The notes beneath the pieces were generated by a model, which ran no database searches, was not told the origin of the DNA, and was given only the letters and a program-made list of their open reading frames with translations. From NCBI GenBank assembly GCA_020633725.1, contig JACKDC010000002.1, positions 496,001 to 560,000 on the forward strand: a stretch of 64,000 nt of DNA, read 5' to 3'. This document shows positions 1 through 6,768 of this stretch, one piece after another; the first letter of the stretch is position 1, and the number at the start of each line of letters is the position of its first letter. Origin of the DNA: Candidatus Latescibacterota bacterium (GTDB lineage: Bacteria; Krumholzibacteriota; Krumholzibacteriia; JACNKJ01). A program made the translations under genes and the position numbers.

Positions 1-1
1 C

Positions 2-667
2 AGCGAGGCGCCGCACCCGCGCGATCTCTACATCGCCGTGCAGAAGCCCATGGGCAAGCCCTGGTGGAGCGGCAATCCGACCCTGCGACAGCCGCTGCGC
101 GCCACCTTGCGCGCACGGCTGCGGGGCCACGGCGTCACCGTGGAGGGCTTCGCCACGCGGATCTGGGACTACGCGGGGCTGGCCGCGAGCCGCGTGGAGG
201 TCATGGAGACGGTCCGCGCCTACCAGACCGTGACGAACATCGACGCCGCGCTGGCCGGCGCGAGCGTGGCCGTCGAGCGCGCGTGGTTCGTGCTGCGGGC
301 CTCGGGGCTGATTGGCCAGAACCTCAGCGCCGATAGTCCGCTGGCCGAGGTCCCGCCCCTCAGCGTCGAGACGACCCTGCGCGCCCCGCGCTGGCGAGGC
401 CTGGGGCTGTGGGTCCGTCACCACTGGGATGACGCGCAGGCGCGCGTGGATGGCAGCCTGGGCGAGACGTCCACGCCGGCCTGGAACCGGGTCGACGCCG
501 GCGCGGTCTGGGAGCGCGGGCCGCTCACGGCCACGCTGGAGTTGCACAACCTGGGCGATGTGGAGTATGCAGAGCATCTGTCCTTCCAGCGCGATCCCTT
601 CGCTGCGAAGGAGCGCGTCTACGCGCCCGGGCGCCAGCTGCGGCTGGCCCTGAGCGTTCGCGGATGA
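2..667 (+). CDS. TonB-dependent receptor, C-terminal part (cut by window edge)
   Basis: The reading frame is open from the first bases of the window, so this is the last ~221 residues of a longer gene. It shows alternating beta-strand patterns and ends in the style of an outer-membrane barrel: ELHNLGDVEYAEH, then a final strand RQLRLALSVRG. The motif LxNLGDxxY is typical of the last strands of TonB-dependent receptors. Plug and signal peptide lie outside the window, so the substrate cannot be judged. The aldolase gene follows after 25 bp and may be co-transcribed, which would hint at a sugar-acid substrate; that is inference only. A GTG at 38 is an internal codon, not a credible start. Confidence 0.8.
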   Translation, partial: SEAPHPRDLYIAVQKPMGKPWWSGNPTLRQPLRATLRARLRGHGVTVEGFATRIWDYAGLAASRVEVMETVRAYQTVTNIDAALAGASVAVERAWFVLRASGLIGQNLSADSPLAEVPPLSVETTLRAPRWRGLGLWVRHHWDDAQARVDGSLGETSTPAWNRVDAGAVWERGPLTATLELHNLGDVEYAEHLSFQRDPFAAKERVYAPGRQLRLALSVRG

Positions 668-692
668 CTCTCAGCCGCCGAGGACCGACGCC

Positions 693-1340
693 GTGACCAC
701 CGACTCGCGCATCGACGCCACACGGAGCGCCCTGCTGGCCGACGGCGTGATCGTCGCGATCCGCTGCGACGACGCCGCCACCGCCGAGCGGGCCGCTCGC
801 GCCGCGCTCGCCGGCGGACTCCGCGTGCTGGAGATCACCCTGACGACGCCGGGCGCGCTGGAGCTGATCGCCCGTCTCGCCGGCGAAGGCGTCGCGCTGG
901 TGGGGGCGGGCACGGTGCTTGGCCCCGCCGACGTGACCGCCGTGGCCGCGGCCGGGGCGCGCTATGCCCTGTCACCGGTCTTCGGGGCGGACGTGGCGGA
1001 CGCGGCGCGTGCGGCCGGTCTGCTCTACGTGCCCGGCGCCGCCACGCCCCTCGAGATGCTCACAGCCCACCGCGCCGGCTGCGCGCTGGTGAAGTTCTTT
1101 CCCTCGGGCGCGCTGGGCGGCCCCGCCTTCCTGCGCGCCGTGCGCGGTCCGCTGCCGGAGATCGGACTCATTCCCACCAGCGGCCCCGACTCGACGAACA
1201 TCGGCGACTTCGTGGCGGCGGGCGCGCGCGCCGTGGGCGTGGGACCCGAGCTCTTCGGGCCGGGCTGGACGCCGGAGAGCGTGACCGCCGCCGCGCGCCG
1301 CACGCGGGAGGCCATGGATGCCGCCCGCGCCGCGCGTTGA
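693..1340 (+). CDS. eda: KDPG/KHG-type aldolase (Entner-Doudoroff aldolase family)
   Basis: A 215-residue class I aldolase that cleaves 2-keto-3-deoxy-6-phosphogluconate (or 4-hydroxy-2-oxoglutarate) to pyruvate and an aldehyde in the cytoplasm. Visible landmarks are the catalytic Glu47 in EITLTTPGAL, GAGTV at 71-75, the Schiff-base Lys134 in ALVKFFPSG, and PTSGP where the family usually has PTGG. Length and residue numbering match E. coli Eda closely (Glu45, Lys133). The start is GTG at 693, 25 bp after the receptor stop. The family Arg of LRTP is Thr here (LTTP), so the exact keto-acid substrate is uncertain. It faces the TPR gene of the TonB operon convergently. Confidence 0.85.
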   Translation: MTTDSRIDATRSALLADGVIVAIRCDDAATAERAARAALAGGLRVLEITLTTPGALELIARLAGEGVALVGAGTVLGPADVTAVAAAGARYALSPVFGADVADAARAAGLLYVPGAATPLEMLTAHRAGCALVKFFPSGALGGPAFLRAVRGPLPEIGLIPTSGPDSTNIGDFVAAGARAVGVGPELFGPGWTPESVTAAARRTREAMDAARAAR

Positions 1341-1345
1341 GCGCA

Positions 1346-1375
1346 CAAAAAGACCGGACCCACCCGGACCCGGTC
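1346..1375 (-). terminator. Intrinsic terminator of the TonB/ExbBD operon
   Basis: On the minus strand a GACCGG...CCGGTC stem (1370-1375 with 1352-1357) is followed directly by five T residues (1351-1347). It lies ~118-147 nt past the stop of the TPR gene. A second hairpin, CCCCGG/CCGGGG at 1406-1425, lies between. There is no T run in the plus direction, so it probably does not terminate eda. Confidence 0.55.
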
Positions 1376-1492
1376 ACCACAGAAAGAAACGAAGCGGTAC
1401 CCTTACCCCGGTTTGCCATCCGGGGCGAGGACAGTGTCGCAACTGGAGCCGGCCGGCGCCAGTGAAACGTCGGTGAAGAGCCGAAAGAGTCG

Positions 1493-2674
1493 CTAGGGCG
1501 TGTCGCTGCGCAGCCGCGCCAGCAGCTGCTCGGCGGCCTGGGCCTGGTCCTCGAAGCCCTTGGCGCGCTCCAGCAGGGCCACGGCGCCGGCCTCGTCATC
1601 CTGCTCCAGGGCGCAGTAGCCCTGCATCAGCACCGCGCGGCCCTGGCCGGCGTCCATGTCGGCGCAGTGGGCGTAGGCGTCGCGGGCGCGGCCGTACTCC
1701 TCCTCCATGTAGAGCAGGTCGCCCAGCAGCGACCAGAGCCGCACCGAGGGCTCGGCCGCCAGCGCGCGCTCCAGCGTGTCCAGCGCCGCCTCGCGCTCGT
1801 GCGCGGCGAGGTAGGTGCTCGCGAGACGCTCGAAGTCCTCCGCGCTGGGTTCGTCGCCCAGGGCGGCGGCGTAGCAGCTGCCGGCGAGGTCGGGCACCCC
1901 CGCCGCGCTGTAGAGATTGCCAAGCTGCACCTGCTCCTCCTCCGTGAGGGGTCGCAGGTAGCCGGCGACGGTGAGGTCCACGGCCGAGCGCTGGTAGTCG
2001 CTGACGGCCGCGTGGAACTGGCAGGCCAGCACCCAGGCCTCGGGGTCGTCGCCGTGCTGCTTGAGCAGATGCGCGACGGCGCGCTCGCCCTCGTCGCGGG
2101 CGTCCGTGTCCAGGCAGGCCGCGATCAGGGCGCGGTACCAGTCCAGCTTGGCGAGCTCCGTCCGCCGGTAGACGAGATCCTCCAGCAGCGGCAGCGCCTT
2201 GGCCGGCTGCTCGGCCAGCACGTAGGCCGCCGCCGCGGCGTAGAGCAGGTGCTGCGGCTGCGAGGGCGTGAGCAGGTAGCCCTGGTAGATGCCCTCGGCC
2301 GCCTCGGCGAAGTCGCCGGCCTGGTAGGCCAGCTCGCCCATGTTCAGCCAGCTGTCGGCGTGGCGCGGCTCGAGGTGGGCCGCCTCGCGGAAGGCGTCGC
2401 GGGCCTCGTCGGGGCGCTCCAGTTCGAGCAGCAGGGCGCCCAGCTGGAAGCGCAGGAGGTAGTGGTCCTCTCCCGGATTGTCGCGCAGGAAGGAGCGCAG
2501 CACCTTGACGGCGTCCTCGGCCTGGCCGAGGGCCTTCTCCTGCTGGGCCTTGAAGAGGGCGAGCCGCGCGCGGCGGGGGACGTCCGCGAAGCCGTCGAGC
2601 TTGGGCGGCTCCGCGGCGAGGGCGCCCAGCGGGAGCGTCAGGGCGAGCAGCAGCGCGAGCGCCGCGCGCCGCAT
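1493..2674 (-). CDS. Tetratricopeptide-repeat periplasmic protein of the TonB operon
   Basis: A 393-residue protein with an N-terminal signal peptide (MRRAALALLLALTLPLGALAA) followed by a run of TPR helices (LxxxPxxxDAWxxxGxLxxxxGxxxxA patterns). The start at 2674 is chosen because the ATG overlaps the tonB stop as TGATG, the same junction used by tonB and exbD. It is the last gene of DUF3450-ExbB-ExbB-ExbD-TonB-TPR, an arrangement known from several Proteobacteria where the TPR protein accompanies a dedicated TonB. The role is presumably scaffolding of the TonB complex in the periplasm; no catalytic motif is seen. Confidence 0.8.
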   Translation of the reverse strand: MRRAALALLLALTLPLGALAAEPPKLDGFADVPRRARLALFKAQQEKALGQAEDAVKVLRSFLRDNPGEDHYLLRFQLGALLLELERPDEARDAFREAAHLEPRHADSWLNMGELAYQAGDFAEAAEGIYQGYLLTPSQPQHLLYAAAAAYVLAEQPAKALPLLEDLVYRRTELAKLDWYRALIAACLDTDARDEGERAVAHLLKQHGDDPEAWVLACQFHAAVSDYQRSAVDLTVAGYLRPLTEEEQVQLGNLYSAAGVPDLAGSCYAAALGDEPSAEDFERLASTYLAAHEREAALDTLERALAAEPSVRLWSLLGDLLYMEEEYGRARDAYAHCADMDAGQGRAVLMQGYCALEQDDEAGAVALLERAKGFEDQAQAAEQLLARLRSDTP

Positions 2675-3285
2675 CACAGCTCGAAACGGACGGCCGTGGT
2701 CACCCATGCGGTGACCGGCTGTCCCTCCACCTTGCCGGGATCGAATCGCCACTGGGGTACCGCCTTGGCCACGGCGTCCTCGAAGACGCCCTCGGGTCGC
2801 GCCGCGAGGATGAGCACCTGGCCCACGGTGCCGTCCGCGCGGACGAGCAGCTTCACCTGCACGACGCCCTCGATGCCCTGCTCACGGGCCTTGTAGGGAT
2901 AGATCGGCGGCACCTTGGCCACCGGCTCCGGCGGCGAATCGAGCTCGTAGGACTCGAAGACGAACTCGCCGCCCAGGTCCGTGTTGCCCAGTCCGCCGAG
3001 GTTCACGGCGATGCCCGCGTCGAGCCCGCCGAAGCCGGAGAACTGGGGCTGCATCAGCTCGGGCTTGAAGTCCACCTCGGGCTCCGGCTCGGGCTTGGGC
3101 TTCTCCTTCACCTTCTCGGGCTCCTGAGGCTTGGGCGGCTTCAGGGTGACCAGGCTCACGCCGCTGACGAGCTCGTCGTTCTCGGGCCGCTCCCGCTCGT
3201 GCGAGAGCAGCGGCGCCAGGCCCAGCAGCCCGAGATTCACGAGCAGCGCCCCGCCGACGAAGAGCAGCCATCCGCCGCGTCGCAT
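2674..3285 (-). CDS. tonB: TonB energy-transducing protein
   Basis: A 203-residue inner-membrane protein that carries proton-motive force from ExbBD to outer-membrane receptors. It has an N-terminal membrane anchor (WLLFVGGALLVNLGLLGLAPLL), a Pro/Lys/Glu-rich linker (KPPKPQEPEKVKEKPKPEPE) that spans the periplasm, and a C-terminal TonB domain (PPIYPYKAREQGIEGVVQVK ... AVPQWRFDPGKVEGQPV). The start is the ATG at 3285, overlapping the exbD stop as TGATG. It lies between exbD and the TPR gene. The likely client is the receptor encoded divergently at 6769. Confidence 0.92.
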   Translation of the reverse strand: MRRGGWLLFVGGALLVNLGLLGLAPLLSHERERPENDELVSGVSLVTLKPPKPQEPEKVKEKPKPEPEPEVDFKPELMQPQFSGFGGLDAGIAVNLGGLGNTDLGGEFVFESYELDSPPEPVAKVPPIYPYKAREQGIEGVVQVKLLVRADGTVGQVLILAARPEGVFEDAVAKAVPQWRFDPGKVEGQPVTAWVTTAVRFEL

Positions 3286-3704
3286 CAAGAGTCGGCCTCC
3301 TGCTTGGCCGCCAGGCTCACGCTCGAGGCGCCGGCGAGGCGGCACTGGTCCATCACCTTCACCACGTCGCCGGTCTCGCTGTGCTTGTCGGCCACCACGA
3401 TCACGCCGCTCTCGGGGTCCTCGGCCAGCGCGCGCTCCACGAGGCTGCGCACCGAGCGCACGTCCACGCGCTTGCCCTCCATGTAGACGTCCCCGTCGGG
3501 CGTCACGCCGATCATGATGTTGCCGCGCTCCTTGACCTCGGCGGTGGCGGCGCTGGAGCGCTGGACGTCGATGCCCGCCTCCTTCACGAAGCTCGTCGTC
3601 ACCACGAAGAAGATGAGCAGCAGGAAGACCATGTCGATGAGGGGGCCCATGTTGATGTCCACGCCCTTGTCGGCGGCGCGAAGGCTGCGGCGGACGTCGA
3701 TCAT
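3285..3704 (-). CDS. exbD: ExbD/TolR-family proton channel subunit
   Basis: A 139-residue protein with a short cytoplasmic N-terminus, one transmembrane helix carrying the conserved Asp in PLIDMVFLLLIFFVVTTSF, and a periplasmic ExbD domain. It forms the motor that energises TonB together with the two ExbB-type proteins encoded just upstream. It lies 1 bp after the second exbB and overlaps tonB by one base. Family assignment is firm from the Asp-containing helix and the operon. Confidence 0.92.
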   Translation of the reverse strand: MIDVRRSLRAADKGVDINMGPLIDMVFLLLIFFVVTTSFVKEAGIDVQRSSAATAEVKERGNIMIGVTPDGDVYMEGKRVDVRSVRSLVERALAEDPESGVIVVADKHSETGDVVKVMDQCRLAGASSVSLAAKQEADS

Positions 3705-3705
3705 G

Positions 3706-4344
3706 TCAGGCTCCTTTGGCCGCGAGGGCCGGTGGCGTGGCGTTGCGGATGTGGCGGCCGAGCACGGTGCTGATCTCGTCGAGGCGCGTGCGCAGCTGCC
3801 GCGCGCGCCGCATGAGCACGCCGCTCAGGAAGAGGCCGGGAATCGCCACGAGCAGGCCGGTCTGGGTCGTCACCAGCGCGACCGAGATGCCGCCCGCCAT
3901 GGCCTTGGCGTTGCCCGTGCCGAAGCGGCTGATCACCTGGAAGGTCTCGATCATGCCGAGCACCGTGCCCAGCAGGCCCAGCAGCGGCGCCACGGCGGCG
4001 AGCACCGCGATGAGCGCGAGGTAGCGGTTCAGCTCAGACTCCAGGCGCAGGCGGCAGGCGTGGAGCAGGCTGGCGTCGGCCGTGGGGTCGCCGCTGCGCG
4101 ATTCGAGGAAGCCGGCGAGCAGACGCGCCCGCAGGCCCTCGCGCCGGCCGCGCCGCTTGAGGTCCTTGCCGGCGAGCGCCTGCAGCGCCTCGTCCACGCG
4201 GATGTCCTTGCGGCTCAGCACCCGGTAGCGGTGCAGGCGCTCGAGGATGAGCGTCCACATGGCGATCGACGCGGCGCCCAGGGGCAGCATGATCCAGCCC
4301 CCCTGGGCGAGGTAATCAAGCGCTTGCCAGAGCGCGTCGTTCAT
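3706..4344 (-). CDS. exbB: MotA/TolQ/ExbB proton channel family protein (short ExbB)
   Basis: A 212-residue membrane protein with three predicted helices: GGWIMLPLGAASIAMWTLIL near the N-terminus and two more in the signature region AVLAAVAPLLGLLGTVLGMIETFQVI ... GGISVALVTTQTGLLVAIPGLF. It forms the proton channel with ExbD. Its start lies inside the end of the upstream exbB gene (29-bp overlap), so the two are translationally coupled. This is the conventional-length ExbB of the operon. Confidence 0.9.
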   Translation of the reverse strand: MNDALWQALDYLAQGGWIMLPLGAASIAMWTLILERLHRYRVLSRKDIRVDEALQALAGKDLKRRGRREGLRARLLAGFLESRSGDPTADASLLHACRLRLESELNRYLALIAVLAAVAPLLGLLGTVLGMIETFQVISRFGTGNAKAMAGGISVALVTTQTGLLVAIPGLFLSGVLMRRARQLRTRLDEISTVLGRHIRNATPPALAAKGA

Positions 4345-5749
4345 CCCGGCCTCGCTGCTTCTGGATGGTGTTGGTCAGCGAGACGGCGTACTCCTCCATC
4401 TCGCCGATGATGTGATCGGCCCGCCGCGACAGGAAGACGTGGGCGAGCATGATGGGAATCGCGATGGCCAGGCCCACCTCGGTCGTCACCAGCGCCTCGC
4501 TGATGCCGCCGCTCATGAGCTTGGGGTCGCCCGTGCCGAAGCGGGTGATGACGCGGAAGGTGTCGATCATGCCCGTCACCGTGCCCAGCAGTCCGAGCAG
4601 CGGCGCCACGGCGCCCAGCACGGCCAGCACGGAGAGGCCGCGCTCCACCCGGGGCAGTTCGCGGAGGATCGCCTCCTGCAGCACGCTCTCCAGGGTCTCG
4701 CGATCCTCGCCGCGCGCCTTGATGCCCGCCTCGAGCACGTGGTTCACCGGCGAGCCCTCGCCCTTGTGACGCTTCACCAGGGCCTCGGCCTCGGTCCAGT
4801 TGCCCTCCTCGGCGAAGCTGTTCACGCGGGGCATGTACTTGCCCGTGTTGCCGTGCACGCGGTTCAGGAAGACGACCTTGTAGAGGATGAGCACCAGCGC
4901 GGCCAGCGCGATCAAGGCCAGCGGCCACATGATCGGCCCGCCGGCGGACAGCTGCTCCCGCAGTCCGCTGTCGCCGCTGATCTGTCGCAGGGCGGCCCCG
5001 CCCGAGATGTCGACGGGCGCCAGGTCGCTCTTGCCCTCGAGATAGCGCCCCAGGCTGCGCCCCACCGCGCCGCCCGGCAGCGTGGCCAGGGCGTAGAAGC
5101 GGTGGCTTTCGGGCTTGTAGACGAGGAAGCCGTTCTCGTCGGCCTCGCTGTACGCGGAGGTGAAGCGACCGAGGGTGAGGATGCGCCCGGTGCGCTCCTC
5201 GCCGTCGCGACCCACGTAGCTGCCGGTGCTGAAGCCCACCTGGCCGCTGCGGCGCATCTCGTCGAGGAAGAGCGCGGCCATGCCGGTGATGTCGTCGATG
5301 TCGGGGAAGTAGCCGGTGCGGAGCACGGGCACGAGGGGATCCATGCGCCCGGGCTCGAGCGCGGTGAAGGGCGACTGGTCGAGCATGGTCTCCAGGTCGC
5401 GCGCCACCACGCGCACGTTGCCCGAGATCTCGCGGAAGTTGATCTCGAGATCCGACCAGCGCTCCTCCAGCTTGGCGGAGCGGGTCTCGTCCTGATCGAT
5501 CCGCGACTCCAGGCGCGCGATCTCGGTGTTCAGGGCGCGTTCGCGCGCGGACAGGGAGTCGACGCGGGCCTGCAGCGCCCCGCGGTCGGAGAGGATCTGG
5601 GTCTCGATGGCCTCGGCGCGGGCCTCCGCGGCCTTGCGGTCGGCCTCGGCCTTGCGCGCGGCCTCGCGGACGTCCTGCGCGCCGGCGACGCCGGCGGCGA
5701 GAACGATCGCCAGCGCGAGCGCGCCGGCAAAGCGGTTGGGTGTCGTCAC
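4316..5749 (-). CDS. Long MotA/TolQ/ExbB protein with periplasmic coiled-coil domain
   Basis: A 477-residue protein in two parts. The first ~270 residues have a signal peptide (FAGALALAIVLAAGVAGAQ), a long coiled coil (AARKAEADRKAAEARAEAIE and on to ~110) and a periplasmic domain. The last ~200 residues are a standard ExbB unit with membrane helix IMWPLALIALAALVLILYKV, then LGAVAPLLGLLGTVTGMIDT and GGISEALVTTEVGLAIAIPI. Such long ExbB proteins are typical of the DUF3450-linked TonB operons. Its start overlaps the DUF3450 stop by four bases (ATGA). The coiled coil may pair with that of DUF3450. Confidence 0.88.
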   Translation of the reverse strand: MTTPNRFAGALALAIVLAAGVAGAQDVREAARKAEADRKAAEARAEAIETQILSDRGALQARVDSLSARERALNTEIARLESRIDQDETRSAKLEERWSDLEINFREISGNVRVVARDLETMLDQSPFTALEPGRMDPLVPVLRTGYFPDIDDITGMAALFLDEMRRSGQVGFSTGSYVGRDGEERTGRILTLGRFTSAYSEADENGFLVYKPESHRFYALATLPGGAVGRSLGRYLEGKSDLAPVDISGGAALRQISGDSGLREQLSAGGPIMWPLALIALAALVLILYKVVFLNRVHGNTGKYMPRVNSFAEEGNWTEAEALVKRHKGEGSPVNHVLEAGIKARGEDRETLESVLQEAILRELPRVERGLSVLAVLGAVAPLLGLLGTVTGMIDTFRVITRFGTGDPKLMSGGISEALVTTEVGLAIAIPIMLAHVFLSRRADHIIGEMEEYAVSLTNTIQKQRGRDERRALASA

Positions 5750-6525
5750 GGCTCAATCCTCCCCAGAGGCAGGTCCACGAGCTCCACGGGCCGCATGCGG
5801 GCGGCCATCTCCATGGCGGTGGCGATGTTGCGGCGGTCGCTGCCGGGCAGCTCCACCCACTGCCGGGCGGCGGGGTCATACTCGCCCACGCGCTTCCCAT
5901 CCGGCGTGCGCCAGAACACCGAGACGCGGCCCACGCGCAGCAGGTCGGCGTAGATCTCCTCGCCGGCCACGGTGATGGGGGCCTGGTAGACCTCCACGTT
6001 GCTGCCGTACTCGGCCTCGATCTGCAGGGTCTCGAGCAGGCGGCGCAGCTTCTCGGCGCCGCTGACCTCGGGGCGCGCCAGCTCCTTGCGCAGCGCGTCG
6101 AGGCGCTGCTGGCGCTCGGCGGCCAGGAAGGGCAGGTCGGCGTCCACGGCGGCCTCGAGCCGGCCCATGATCACGGCCAGCGTGTCCTGCAGGCTCTCCT
6201 GCAGGCGCGCGGACTCGTCGATGCTCCGCTCGAGTTCACCGATGTGGCCCTCCAGCCCCGCGGCCTTCTCGGCCAGCAGCGCGCGCTTCTCTTCCAGGTA
6301 GTCCACGGAGCTGACCAGGTTGCGATAGCGGTTCGTGAGCTCGGCGCGCTCCGTGGCCCAGTCGTCCTGCTGGCGCTGGGAGCCGGCGTGGATGTCCACG
6401 GTCTCGTCCACGGTCTTGCCGAGTTCCTGCCCGTCGCTCTGGGCCAGAGCCCGGGGCGGCGCGTACCCGATGAGGGCCAGGAGCGCCGCGGCCAGCAGCG
6501 TCCTCCGGCTCATGCTCAGTCCCAT
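5746..6525 (-). CDS. DUF3450 periplasmic coiled-coil protein
   Basis: A 259-residue secreted protein and the first gene of the TonB operon. It has a signal peptide (SRRTLLAAALLALIGYAPPRALA), a coiled coil around residues 45-110 (YRNLVSSVDYLEEKRALLAEK) and a C-terminal part with the family pattern EAEYGSNVEVYQAPI ... DLLRVGRVSVFWRTPDGKR. The start at ATG 6525 has a good ribosome site (GAAAGGA, 8 nt upstream). Residues upstream in the open frame run into the promoter and are not coding. The function is not established; its constant place with ExbBD-TonB suggests a structural partner of the complex. Confidence 0.88.
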   Translation of the reverse strand: MGLSMSRRTLLAAALLALIGYAPPRALAQSDGQELGKTVDETVDIHAGSQRQQDDWATERAELTNRYRNLVSSVDYLEEKRALLAEKAAGLEGHIGELERSIDESARLQESLQDTLAVIMGRLEAAVDADLPFLAAERQQRLDALRKELARPEVSGAEKLRRLLETLQIEAEYGSNVEVYQAPITVAGEEIYADLLRVGRVSVFWRTPDGKRVGEYDPAARQWVELPGSDRRNIATAMEMAARMRPVELVDLPLGRIEP

Positions 6526-6588
6526 GGGCTGCGTCCTTTCGTGCTGTCGGGGATGTGGCGCGCGGCGCGCCCGGCGCCGGCCAGGCAA

Positions 6589-6644
6589 CAGATACGTCAG
6601 CTCCGTGAACGCTGAATGACGCTCCGGTGAAGATTGCGTGAACC
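6589..6644 (-). promoter_or_regulatory. PHO-box-like promoter of the TonB operon (minus arm)
   Basis: Read on the minus strand, four 11-bp units follow one another: GGTTCAC+N4 (6644-6634), TCTTCAC+N4 (6633-6623), GCGTCAT+N4 (6622-6612) and CGTTCAC+N4 (6611-6601). Six bases later is a -10-like TATCTG (6594-6589). The last 7-bp core therefore ends exactly 10 bp before the -10, the spacing of PhoB-activated promoters. Core GTTCAC(C) in 11-bp direct repeats is the form known for actinobacterial PhoP/RegX3 boxes. That the controlling factor is PhoB-type is inference. Confidence 0.6.
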
Positions 6645-6671
6645 CCGGGGAAAGGGCCCGTGGGGCGCGGA

Positions 6672-6716
6672 TTTTCACCCGGGCTTTACGCAGTGTTCAC
6701 GCCGAGGCGCTATCTC
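6672..6716 (+). promoter_or_regulatory. PHO-box-like promoter of the TonB-dependent receptor (plus arm)
   Basis: Three 11-bp units, TTTTCAC+N4 (6672-6682), GCTTTAC+N4 (6683-6693) and TGTTCAC+N4 (6694-6704), are followed by six bases and TATCTC (6711-6716). Unit length, gap and -10 sequence mirror the minus-strand arm at 6589-6644. Together the arms form an imperfect inverted repeat of ~36 bp per side. The start codon of the receptor lies 52 bp past the -10. The canonical -35 is absent, as expected where an activator binds in its place. Confidence 0.6.
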
Positions 6717-6768
6717 CTGGAAGCTGCCGCGCAGGAGGCGCGGTGCACGAGGGAGGAATCGCGCCGTC

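Noticed and set aside
1406..1425. GGCAAACC on the minus strand as part of a c-di-GMP-I riboswitch
   Set aside because: The second conserved part (GGACGCAAAG) and the tetraloop-receptor layout are missing, and the element lies downstream of a gene, not in a leader.
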